A stretch of 64,000 nt of DNA from Trichocoleus desertorum NBK24 (GTDB lineage: Bacteria; Cyanobacteriota; Cyanobacteriia; FACHB-46): assembly GCF_030409055.1 (NCBI RefSeq), contig NZ_CP116619.1, positions 1,645,628 to 1,709,627 on the forward strand. The letters run 5' to 3'. The position numbers were made by a program, and so were the translations under genes. Below are positions 45,049 through 53,122 of the stretch, one piece after another. A model generated the notes under the pieces. It worked only from the letters and a program-made list of their open reading frames with translations, made no database searches and was not told where the DNA came from. Positions within the stretch are counted from its first letter, which is position 1. Each line of letters opens with the position of its first letter.

Positions 45049-45573
45049 TCTCTGCGGGTAGATTCCCCGCCCCTCGGGGCGTAAAATGCCAGGATGAGTG
45101 AGTACATTCACAAGAGTCATAACGTTACTGTTTTGTTATATCACTTGGTGTTTCCTGCAAAGTATCGACGGGCTGTGTTTGATGAACAGGTTGATGCAGT
45201 CTTACGTGAGGTCTGCCTTGAAATCGAGAAGCGTTATGAGATTAAGTTTGTCGAGATTGGGATCGACAAAGACCACGTGCATTTCCTAATTCAGTCGGTG
45301 CCGACGTACAGTGTGACGAAGTTGGTGACGATGCTCAAGAGTCTAACAGGGCGAGAGGTATTCAAACGGTGTCCAGGGGTAAAAAAGCAGCTGTGGGGTG
45401 GGGAGTTTTGGAGTGACGGTTACTTTGCGAGTACGGTGGGCAAGCATGGGGATGAAGGCATGATTGCCAGGTATGTCAAAAAGCAGGGCAAGGAGTATCT
45501 GCAACTACATCGAGATGAGCAATTAGCTCTCTTTTGAAGCTGATACCCCGCTGCTTGCGGCGGGGTAGTTCAT
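45049..45573 (+). mobile_element. IS200-type element (Y1 transposase only)
   Basis: A ~525-bp element with hairpin ends and no target duplication, as in IS200/IS605. The left-end hairpin GCCCC-TC-GGGGC is at 45069-45080. The right-end hairpin is at 45546-45565 (CCCCGCTGC-TT-GCGGCGGGG), followed by TAGTTCAT. Left flank TTCAA of the IS66 gene is the likely target motif. Exact ends are uncertain by one T, because the flanking IS66 sequence would supply it on either side. Confidence 0.82.
45094..45537 (+). CDS. tnpA: IS200 transposase TnpA (HUH, Y1)
   Basis: A 147-residue single-strand transposase. HUH motif His61-x-His63 in DKDHVHFLIQ, catalytic Tyr127 in IARYVKKQGKEY, and GEFWSDGYFASTVG typical of the family. 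The length is normal and the frame is intact, so the enzyme may be active. No tnpB accompanies it. Confidence 0.95.
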   Translation: MSEYIHKSHNVTVLLYHLVFPAKYRRAVFDEQVDAVLREVCLEIEKRYEIKFVEIGIDKDHVHFLIQSVPTYSVTKLVTMLKSLTGREVFKRCPGVKKQLWGGEFWSDGYFASTVGKHGDEGMIARYVKKQGKEYLQLHRDEQLALF

Positions 45574-47443
45574 GTGTGCCGGACATGTGGACACGCTAGG
45601 AGGTGAAAGTCCTTTCCCAACCTGATGGAGGTGAAGGGTAGTGAAGCGCAAGGGCGTTATCGCGAGGTAAGGTCTGAAGGAAGCGTGGAGCAAAGGTATG
45701 AGCCGACGAATAGAAACTGGATCAGAGGCGTGAAGGTGGGACGAGTGAGCATGAGATCACAAAGTCCATATCCATCAAGCACCGGCAACGTAAATCCAGC
45801 GGTTGTGTACCAAAAGTGTGTGAACTTACTCCGGGAGGTCTGTGGCATGTTCAAACGGACTGAGAGTAGAGCAATCTGCTCTAACCCTGACGCAGAAGTC
45901 AGCAGCGGACATAGTAGGCAAGCGATTGCTGAAGGTCCAAACAATCGAGAGTGGTGAATAAGACCTGGAACCTATGAGTAATTCTAAAAGGCAGATAACT
46001 TCGCAAGGAGCGTCTCCCGCACGAGAGCAGGTGAAGCCTGGGGCGAATGCGGGAACGGCTGATTTACTCATAGCGGGACAGCCTTCCCAAAGCCCGATGT
46101 TTGATGCAGCGTTAATGGAGGAAATTTGTCAACGAAGTAACTTGCTCCCAGCGCTGAAGCGTGTGATGCAGAATCAAGGAGCCCCTGGGGTAGACGGAAT
46201 GACCGTCGAGGAACTACCAAACTACCTCAAAGCTCACTGGCTCGACATCAAGGAACGTCTTCTTCGTGGGGTTTACAGACCACAGCCGGTTAGGAAGGTG
46301 GCAATCCCAAAACCGAATGGTACAGGAGTTCGCCAACTTTGCATTCCCACTGTATTAGATCGCCTGATTCAGCAGGCAACTTTGCAGGTTCTGCAAGCAA
46401 AGTGGGATAGAAGCTTCTCTGAACACAGCTACGGATTTCGCCCTCGGCGGTCGGCCCATCAAGCCGTAGCACAAGCGCAAAGCTACCTCAAAGCAGGGTA
46501 TGAATGGGTGGTTGACCTCGATTTGGAGAAATTCTTCGACCGAGTGAATCATGACCGCCTCTTGAGTGCCCTAAGTCAACGGATTAGCGATGTCCGAGCG
46601 CTTCAATTAATCCGAGCGTATCTGGAAGCTGGTGTTTTAGAGAATGGCTTAGTGAGCCCTCGCCACGAAGGAGCAGCCCAGGGTGGACCACTTTCACCAT
46701 TCCTGTCCAACGTCGTTTTAGATGAACTGGACAAGGAATTAGAGAGACGAGGACACCAGTTTGTGCGCTACGGGGATGATTGCAACATTTATGTGTGCAG
46801 TCAACGAGCCGGGGAACGAGTGATGGCGAGCATTAGCCGATTCATCACCCATCGCCTCAAGCTCAAGATTAATCAGAGCAAGAGCGCAGTGGCTCGCCCT
46901 CATGAGCGCAAGTTTCTGGGATTCAGCTTCACAGCAAGCGGAGGACTGCATCGACGGAAAGTGGCTAATGAAGCCATTCGGCGATTCAAGCACCGAGTGC
47001 GGCAATTGACTCGCCGGACTCGAAGTGTGAACTGGCAGGAACGGATAGCCGAGTTATCCCGATACCTGCGAGGATGGAAAGCCTACTTTGGATTTGCCGA
47101 AACCATCCGGCAATTCAAAGACCTCGATAGCTGGATTCGTCGTCGATTGCGTTGTGCATTGTGGAAACAATGGAAAACCTATCGGCGGCGCAAGTGGGAG
47201 TTGATAGCGTTAGGCGTTCCACCGTTGTTGGCTCATACCACTGCGTGGAGTAACAAAGGACCGTGGCGGATTTGCCATACACCTGGCGTTCAACTGGCGT
47301 TAAGCAACGATTACTTCAACAGACAGGGACTACCAAAACTTAGCGACTGATTTGACATTCAACTCGATTGAACCGCCTTGGTACGGACCCGTATGCCAGG
47401 TGGTGTGGGAGGGGGGAACTGCGAGGTTTCTCCCTATCCCGAT
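45574..47443 (+). mobile_element. Group IIC intron with its maturase, complete
   Basis: The 5' end begins GTGTGCC (GUGYG consensus), followed by the conserved domain I opening ACACGCTAGGAGGTGAAAG and CTGATGGAGGTGAAGGG. The reverse-transcriptase gene lies in domain IV. Domain V is the stem GAACCGCCTTGG...CCAGGTGGTG around 47368-47404. A domain VI helix GGGAGGGGGG/CTCCCTATCCC follows and the intron ends in CCCGAT. About 1,870 bp. It is inserted exactly eight bases after the IS200 right-end hairpin. Class C introns use terminator-like hairpins as targets, so the site fits the class. Confidence 0.88.
45974..47350 (+). CDS. ltrA: Group II intron reverse transcriptase/maturase (class C)
   Basis: A 458-residue multifunctional protein for intron splicing and reverse transcription. 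RT motifs: RNQGAPGVDGM-like NQGAPGVDGMTVEEL, PKPNGTGVRQLCIPTVLDRLIQQA, SYGFRPRRSAHQA, VVDLDLEKFFDRVNHDRL, PLSPFLSNVVLDELDKEL. The catalytic box reads RYGDDCNIYV, so YGDD replaces the usual YADD. The maturase (X) domain is at IRRRLRCALWKQWKTYRRRKWELIALG and GPWRICHTPGVQLALSNDYF. There is no C-terminal HNH endonuclease, as expected for class C. Similar to GsI-IIC-type enzymes. Confidence 0.95.
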   Translation: MSNSKRQITSQGASPAREQVKPGANAGTADLLIAGQPSQSPMFDAALMEEICQRSNLLPALKRVMQNQGAPGVDGMTVEELPNYLKAHWLDIKERLLRGVYRPQPVRKVAIPKPNGTGVRQLCIPTVLDRLIQQATLQVLQAKWDRSFSEHSYGFRPRRSAHQAVAQAQSYLKAGYEWVVDLDLEKFFDRVNHDRLLSALSQRISDVRALQLIRAYLEAGVLENGLVSPRHEGAAQGGPLSPFLSNVVLDELDKELERRGHQFVRYGDDCNIYVCSQRAGERVMASISRFITHRLKLKINQSKSAVARPHERKFLGFSFTASGGLHRRKVANEAIRRFKHRVRQLTRRTRSVNWQERIAELSRYLRGWKAYFGFAETIRQFKDLDSWIRRRLRCALWKQWKTYRRRKWELIALGVPPLLAHTTAWSNKGPWRICHTPGVQLALSNDYFNRQGLPKLSD

Positions 47444-48076
47444 TGCGTTCGTAAGTCCCGCTCAAGCGTTGTGTTGATAGCTCCACTTCGACCCCACAGT
47501 GGGGACAACTCTTGGCTTGGGCAACGACGACTTGATCCGGTTGTTGGCTCAATTCTCGCCCACCGTTACGGTGACTTCCCGTTTCCTCACCATTGAGGGC
47601 AGGGGACTGAGCCCTCCTCTGATTTGGCTTGAAGCCCTGAGAAGGAGGCAAACTTGAATTACGGGAGGTTTTCTTGACCCGTTTTTGCTTCAGCTTTTCG
47701 ACCTCTGAGCGCAACGTTTGCAACTCCTGCCACAGCCCTTGAATCAGGGCATCCTTTTCTGCGTGACTCAGTCCAGCGAGAGGGGGCAGTTCCTTCATGG
47801 CAAAAGTTTATCATCTTCTACCAAAGGCGTGCTTAGGTCAACCTAGTTGAGCAATTACCTATCAGTTTTTGAGTAATACATCCTAGACATGAGAATCAGA
47901 AAATCAATCCCTCCCTATGCAAGCAATTCCGCGGAGCTTGTGGGAAAAGTCCTAATTCTCTTAGCAATTGGTTTTGGTTTTTTCAGCCGATTTATCAGTG
48001 TATTTCAGTACAACACTTTCGATGTGGGATTCTCTCCAGATCAAGTGAGAGATGCCCACGTTTACATGAAGATGTG

Positions 48077-49234
48077 ACATCTTCAGGGAGCATGTCAGTT
48101 TTGCAAACCGATTAGACCATTGAGATAAGCGCAACGATGAGCTAGCACTTGTGGAACATTCTCACGCTTCCACTGCGCGCCTGATATTTGAACGCGACGG
48201 TCAATCTGCTTGATAGTCGATTCAACCGCACCCGAACCCACCGAACACAGCCCTTCCGCTTGGAAGTAGTCGTAATTCACAATGCGGTGGCGATGTTTGC
48301 GCAGATACTCACAGAAGTTCTTTGCCTGTTTTTTCTGAACGTCTTCAAACAAGAGAATGGTTGCATCCACTTTCCCCCGCCATAGTAGCGCTTCGGCTTG
48401 ATGGAGACGCTTGAGCAAACCGCCGACCTTGTAGAGATTCTCTTTGAGATGATACCAATCGAGGATCTCCCGACGACACTCTGCGGTGGCGATTTGAGCA
48501 ATCAGATTCCAAACTCCATCATGGCCATCTCCTAAACAAGTCAAGGGATTTTCTAAAGTTTGAGCATTAACCCAGCCAATCAGTTGAGCATTGTTTTGAA
48601 AGTTGGCAACCCTACCTTGTTCAGTGGCAATGGCTTTGTAGTCTCGCCATTGACAGGCCTCCCCCAACGGCGTTCGCACCCGCACCTTGCCCCCATCCAC
48701 ACCGAGTTCTGCAATGGGCTGCTGGGCCGTTGGCAACTCAAAGCTCTGATGATGCACCAAGCGTTGTTGAGTTTTAGCTGGAATGCGAATCCCGGTGAGA
48801 TAAGCTACATCACGCTCTGCCTGCTCATAGGAGACATTGGCACTTAAGCGCAGACAGCATTTCTCTAAATGGGGACTCAACTGTCGGGAGGGAGCAACTG
48901 CCAGTTTCTCTGCTTGGCCCGTGGTGAGTTCTAGCTCTCCCAGTGTACTTTTTAGCCTTCGCACTCTTCCTGCTTGCGTACCGCTAACCGCTCGGATAAA
49001 AAACACCCTAATTCGGGACTGACATGGGCTTGAATCTGCTCTCGCAGAGTCAACTCAATACCTTCGAGTGTTTTCATCGCTTCCGGGTCACTTTCGGCGT
49101 ACAGAATTTGAGCAATCGCTTCGAGATGAACTTGGAGGGCTTGGGCTTGAGCAGGAGTCATGTCAGGGGTTGCAGCAATGAGTTGCCTCTATCCTGACTG
49201 ATTTCACCGAACCTTGCAAAGGTGACCTGCTCCC
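48077..49234 (-). mobile_element. ISKra4-like insertion sequence
   Basis: A 1,158-bp element flanked by perfect 8-bp duplications AAGATGTG at 48069-48076 and 49235-49242. The near-terminal inverted repeats contain GGGAGCATGTCAG on the left and GGGAGCAGGTCA on the right, both followed by TTTGCA-type sequence. Removing the element and one duplication restores VYMKM-WQGVW in the host gene. The two transposase frames are described separately. Confidence 0.88.
48095..49161 (-). CDS. ISKra4-family transposase, two frames joined by a probable -1 frameshift
   Basis: Frame 1 (49161-48952, 69 residues, MTPAQAQALQVHLEAI) is helical. Frame 2 (49006-48095) carries the DDE core: ELGVDGGKVRV, CLGDGHDGVWNL and SVGSGAVESTIKQIDRRVQ. 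They overlap at the sequence T-TTT-TTA (minus strand, about 48998-49004), a canonical -1 slippery heptamer in register with frame 1. A frameshift would give one ~345-residue protein (CFL-IRAVSGTQAGRV). Alternatively this is a mutation. Family assignment rests on the DDE motifs and WYHLKENLYKVGGLLKRL. Confidence 0.8.
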
Positions 49235-49618
49235 AAGATGTGGCAAGGAGTTTGGCCTAGCTTAGGGCCAGCCTCCTCAATTGGTGGCTACAATATACCA
49301 CCGCTTTACTATTATTTGGTTTTTCCGTTTACTGTTTTTGGCCCCAATCCAGTTTTTCAAGCTTTACCGAATGCTCTCTTTTCCTTTTTATCAATTCCAC
49401 TCTTAATTTATTTGGTCTACCAGCTTCTAGATAACCTCAGTTCTAGCAAACGACTGTTTTTAGCAGGCTTAGCAGGTTTTTGGTATAGCAGTCTTTTCGC
49501 TGACATTTATCTGAGCACCTACCAGTGGAACCCTAGCCCTATTCCATTCTTCTTAATGAGTTTTTTACCTCACCGTTCGCGTAATCGAGCCTGACTATTC
49601 TGAATTACCAATTAGACT

Positions 49619-50855
49619 CAGTAGATCGCAAATTCTCTAGGAAAGGGGTAGGGTCAGGCTAAAAGCATTAGATCAAGCCATGACGACCTACCCATCTTCA
49701 TTATCTCCTGCTCCCGCTCTGACCGATGAAGGGACACTGGAAGCTGCCCTTGATTGTCTACTCGAGTCTGTTCCACTGAACATGGAAGGCGGATACACCC
49801 CCCAAGACCTATTCGAGATCCTGCTGCGGGCTGCCAGCCGAGGCGATAGCATCGAACACACGGCTCAACGCTTGCAAGGTACACCCAGTGGTAATGGTAT
49901 CCGCTATCACTTGGATAAGTTGGATGAGATGGCCACACTGGAGAGCCAACTCAATGCGGCTCTGCAAAGCCGAATTCCACCCAAGATTTGCAGAAGGCAG
50001 CATCGCATTGCCATCGATTTACACTTAATTCCCTACTACGGCAACCCAAGTGAGGTGGAGGCTCCCTACATCTACCGCTCTCAAGCTAAAGCTGGAACTA
50101 CCTCATTCTTCGCCTATGCCACAGTCTATGTTGTCTGTCGTCACAAACGTGTGACCCTAGGGATTCATGCAGTGCATCGTCAAGAAACCTTAGTGGCGAC
50201 CCTGACTTATTTGCTCGCGAGGTTGAGTCCGCTGCGAGTCCGAGTCAAACGGCTTTACCTGGACCGAGGGTTTTATAGTGTCCCTGTCATCCGTTGGCTG
50301 AAGGCATTGCAGATTCCCTTCCTGATGCCTGCGGTGATTCGGGGCAAAACTGGAGGAACCCGTCAACTGCTAAGGGGACGGCGCAGCTACCAGACACCCT
50401 ACACCCTCAACAGTCCCCAGTATGGTTCGGTCAGCTGTCAGATGCGGGTCATTTGTAACTATTACAAAGGGCTCAAGGGCAAGCATGGGATTCAATACAC
50501 TGTCTATGTGCTGCATCGGGTGAAGGTTGCCCTGCACCAGACCCATCGGCATTACAGAGACCGTTTTGGCATTGAAACCAGTTACAGGATCAAGAACCAG
50601 TGTCGCATCCGCACCACGAGTAAAAATCCTGTAACCCGCTTTCTGTTTGTCGCTCTAGCGTTTGTCCTAGTCAATCTTTGGGTGTATTTGCTGTGGTTCT
50701 TTATCAGTTGGACGCAACGAGGAGGACGAGTGGTTTACCGAGAACTGTTTGCCCTCAAGACAATGCTGGAATTCCTGTCCCAGGCAGTGGAGCGGCATTT
50801 TCCAGTCATCACAGCCATCTACTTACCCGCTCTGGAATGAATTTGCGATCTACTG
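49619..50855 (+). mobile_element. ISH3-family element nested in the IS1634 element
   Basis: 1,237 bp with 17-bp perfect inverted repeats CAGTAGATCGCAAATTC at 49619 and its complement ending at 50855. The 5-bp target duplication AGACT is at 49614-49618 and 50856-50860. It entered a few codons before the end of the IS1634 transposase gene. Intact ends and transposase make recent movement likely. Confidence 0.92.
49680..50840 (+). CDS. ISH3-family transposase
   Basis: A 386-residue DDE transposase. Catalytic residues are in HRIAIDLHLIPYYG (Asp), KRLYLDRGFYS (Asp) and YRDRFGIETSYRIKNQCRIRT (Glu, with the YREK-like signature of the wider IS4 group). C-terminal hydrophobic segment FVLVNLWVYLLWFFI is typical. 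ATG at 49680; the stop lies 15 bases inside the right inverted repeat boundary. The frame is complete. Confidence 0.93.
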   Translation: MTTYPSSLSPAPALTDEGTLEAALDCLLESVPLNMEGGYTPQDLFEILLRAASRGDSIEHTAQRLQGTPSGNGIRYHLDKLDEMATLESQLNAALQSRIPPKICRRQHRIAIDLHLIPYYGNPSEVEAPYIYRSQAKAGTTSFFAYATVYVVCRHKRVTLGIHAVHRQETLVATLTYLLARLSPLRVRVKRLYLDRGFYSVPVIRWLKALQIPFLMPAVIRGKTGGTRQLLRGRRSYQTPYTLNSPQYGSVSCQMRVICNYYKGLKGKHGIQYTVYVLHRVKVALHQTHRHYRDRFGIETSYRIKNQCRIRTTSKNPVTRFLFVALAFVLVNLWVYLLWFFISWTQRGGRVVYRELFALKTMLEFLSQAVERHFPVITAIYLPALE

Positions 50856-52579
50856 AGACTACTGTAAATGTCTGGAGGCAAGCCTAAAAGCCGAATAATC
50901 TCTTGTTGGAGAGCATTGAGGGGTGGCACATGACCAAAGGATTTTCCATGCACATCGATGAGGGTGACAGTAATATTGCGAAAGGCTTGTAACACCCGTT
51001 CCGCCGTTGGATGGTCGGTCGCTTGCTTGGGATTATTCGAGTTCAAGCCCACCAAGGTGGTTTGTTCGCATTGCAGTTGACGACGCACGACGAATTCAAT
51101 CAGGGTGAGTAACCGCAGCGCTAGAGACAACAAGTGAAATAGGCCTTTGACTTGGTCATCTCGTTGAACAAACAAAGGACTGATGGAAAGGGGAGCTCCT
51201 TTGAGGCGATGAAACCCGCGTTCGACGATCCATTCATCCCGATAGCTTAACACCGCATCGGGAAGGGAGAGTTGGGTGGCTGGAGCATTGGAAACATAAG
51301 CCCGCCAGCCAAATGTCCGTTCTGCTGCGGTAATGGACTCTTCCTGGCGACGGACGGCGCTGATCTGGTAGCGGACGGCTTCGCTCAGTTGCTTGGGACG
51401 ATCCGATGCCCGCCCTCGACCGACATAGCGCTCTGTCTGAGTCACGTGTTTCTCGTATTGATAATCCAGCAAGCCTTCCACCCGATGCTGGCTCAGAATG
51501 GCTTGGGCTTGTTGTTGCAGCAGGGCCTCCTCTTTGATTTGCCGTTTCCCACGACCGGGGGTGGGTGTCAGCGCGAGTAACTTTTCCGTGGCCGTCTGCA
51601 ATCGTTGTGCCAGTCCCTGTCGCTGTTGCTGGGCGAATTGAGGAGACTGAATCACGAACACCCGCTCTGACCAGGTCAACTCCGGTTGTTCATCCGACAG
51701 ACTGACTGGCCGACTCACCTCGATTCCTTGAGCCATCACCCGCTCAATCGGTTTCTGCCCTGGACTTTCCGGTTTGAGCACTTTGACCTCCATCAGTTGA
51801 GTGGGTTCGCTCAAGGCTTGAGCAACCCAGGTAGACAGCAACTGAGGAACCTGCCCAGTGAAGGCCAATGGACAGAGATAGTAATGACCTTGCGTGTGCA
51901 AGTAACGACGAGTGGACAAGGCGGCCATTTTGCAATCCCCCACAAACAAGAGTCCGGGTTGGTTCAGGGTTTGCTGCACCTCAGCAATGGCCGGAATGTA
52001 GAGTCCGTCATCGGCTGTTTCCCCAGACACCACTTGAGTGACCAACGGCAGACCCAGTGGGTCTAGCACCCCTAGCATCAGCTTGACTTGGGGCAAGCTC
52101 GGGTCAGCTTTGCTATGACCAAACTGGAATAATCGTTCCTCGGTACTCGAGTGATAGCCACTGACGGTCGTGGCGTCCAATCGCACCCGCTGAGGGTGTA
52201 ACGGGTAGACCCGCAGCAGTTGCCGATTCAATCCTTGTTCAATCGCCCTCCAGGTCTCCTCCCGGCTCAATCGTCGTAGCAAGATACTTAAGCGGTCATC
52301 GCTAAAGTCGGTCTCTCGCAAGTCCAGGTTGCACACTTGCTCAATGCTATAACGCCGTTGTGCCACCCATTCTTGCACCCAGACTTTACGGTGGTCTCCT
52401 TGAGACACGATGTAGCACAACCAGATGGTGGCCACCCAGCCTAAATCGAGTCCTTCCTGTTTCCAGTGCCGGGGCAAGTGTTCATTCAGAAGTCCGGGTA
52501 ATCCCATTTGCATCATGACATGCAGCAGTAGCACGACGTCGTCAATCCGTTCCGAGGCCAAGCTGATTGCGTCTGTCAT
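50819..52579 (-). CDS. IS1634-family transposase with altered C-terminus
   Basis: A 586-residue DDE transposase. Key segments: VRLDATTVSGYHSS (Asp), LLFVGDCKMAAL (Asp) and YRDEWIVERGFHRLKGAPLSISPLF (Glu). The ISH3 insertion replaced the native tail: without it the protein would end SSLIGNSE and stop at 49595. Now it reads SSLSRSQIHSRAGK, encoded by the ISH3 end, so the two transposase genes overlap tail to tail by 22 bases. Only about five native residues are lost, so activity could survive. Confidence 0.92.
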   Translation of the reverse strand: MTDAISLASERIDDVVLLLHVMMQMGLPGLLNEHLPRHWKQEGLDLGWVATIWLCYIVSQGDHRKVWVQEWVAQRRYSIEQVCNLDLRETDFSDDRLSILLRRLSREETWRAIEQGLNRQLLRVYPLHPQRVRLDATTVSGYHSSTEERLFQFGHSKADPSLPQVKLMLGVLDPLGLPLVTQVVSGETADDGLYIPAIAEVQQTLNQPGLLFVGDCKMAALSTRRYLHTQGHYYLCPLAFTGQVPQLLSTWVAQALSEPTQLMEVKVLKPESPGQKPIERVMAQGIEVSRPVSLSDEQPELTWSERVFVIQSPQFAQQQRQGLAQRLQTATEKLLALTPTPGRGKRQIKEEALLQQQAQAILSQHRVEGLLDYQYEKHVTQTERYVGRGRASDRPKQLSEAVRYQISAVRRQEESITAAERTFGWRAYVSNAPATQLSLPDAVLSYRDEWIVERGFHRLKGAPLSISPLFVQRDDQVKGLFHLLSLALRLLTLIEFVVRRQLQCEQTTLVGLNSNNPKQATDHPTAERVLQAFRNITVTLIDVHGKSFGHVPPLNALQQEIIRLLGLPPDIYSSLSRSQIHSRAGK

Positions 52580-53122
52580 TGTCCAGCGATAACTCTGAAT
52601 TCTATGCTGGATGATGCTTTAACCGATCTCTGCTAATTTAATCTTTTCTGCTGCTTATTACGCGAACGGTGAGTTTTACTGCTCTACAAATTTCAATTGG
52701 AAACCCATTTACCTCTCAAAGTTCAAGCAGTTAGCTGGGTTGCCTATGGTGTGGTGTTGGCTATTTTAGCTAGCCTGCACTCTAGCACCATGTTTGTGAT
52801 GCCAATTGTGTTTGTTGCTAGTTCAATTTTATTTATTGCCAAAAACCGGAAGCGCTGGCAGCAGTGTTGTCTTCCTACCTATTCTATTTTGACAGCCTTA
52901 CTTTGTCTGATTCCTTATTGGAAAGGGGAAGCTAGCCGTGGATGGGAGAATACTAAAGAAATTTTGCTAACGATTTTCAATTCCAACCGAGAAGTACAAG
53001 GTTATACACCTTGGGGAAAAGTTGGTCGGATCTTATTCAATTATTCAGAGTTAGGACAACAAGCCTACTTTATTAACTCTTCTTGGCTATTTACAGCCGT
53101 TGCCATGATATTTTCATTCTTA

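Larger units (their letters stand above)
44036..47798 (-). pseudogene. IS66 transposase tnpC, split by IS200 and a group IIC intron
   Basis: The N-terminal part runs from 47798 to 47444 (MKELPPLAGLSHAEKDALIQ, coiled coil, SLPPSQGFKPNQ, zinc-binding CPHCGVEVEL, LSGTYER). The C-terminal part runs from 45048 to 44036 (IELPPMTPHITRVERYGG, DDE residues in VGSDETGAR, SDLFSAQ and NNASEQALRW). Joining base 47444 to 45048 restores SGTYER-IELPPM in one frame, 1,368 bases or 455 residues. The inner elements lie on the opposite strand, so intron splicing cannot repair the tnpC message. The remaining C-terminal frame (from 45043) is not a complete transposase. Confidence 0.92.
44028..47858. mobile_element. 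IS66-family element (tnpC-only type), carrying nested IS200 and group IIC intron
   Basis: Ends are the inverted repeats GTAATTGCTCAAC (44028-44040) and GTTGAGCAATTAC (47846-47858). The target duplication CTATCAGT is present as perfect 8-bp copies at 44020-44027 and 47859-47866. The element is 3,831 bp as found and about 1.4 kb without the inner insertions (45049-47443). Only the tnpC transposase gene is present, with no tnpA/tnpB, as in the ISBst12 subgroup. It sits in the spacer between the GT-C-like gene and the broken glycosyltransferase gene. The 8-bp duplication is characteristic of IS66 and shows the outer insertion is complete and not rearranged. Confidence 0.93.
49569..52673 (-). mobile_element. 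IS1634-family element, carrying a nested ISH3 element
   Basis: Perfect 17-bp inverted repeats CTCACCGTTCGCGTAAT (49569-49585) and its complement (52657-52673). The 6-bp duplication TTTTAC is at 49563-49568 and 52674-52679. 3,105 bp as found, about 1,863 bp without the ISH3 insertion. Precise removal rejoins FLMSF-LLLYKF in the host gene. The transposase gene runs on the minus strand. Confidence 0.92.

Noticed and set aside
45574-47443. Splicing of the intron to restore the IS66 transposase
   Set aside because: The intron is on the opposite strand to the transposase gene, so it cannot be removed from that message; the IS200 would also remain.
47340-47798. 152-residue minus-strand frame as an independent protein
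   Set aside because: Its first 118 codons are the IS66 transposase N-terminus; the rest is read through the intron 3' end and is meaningless.
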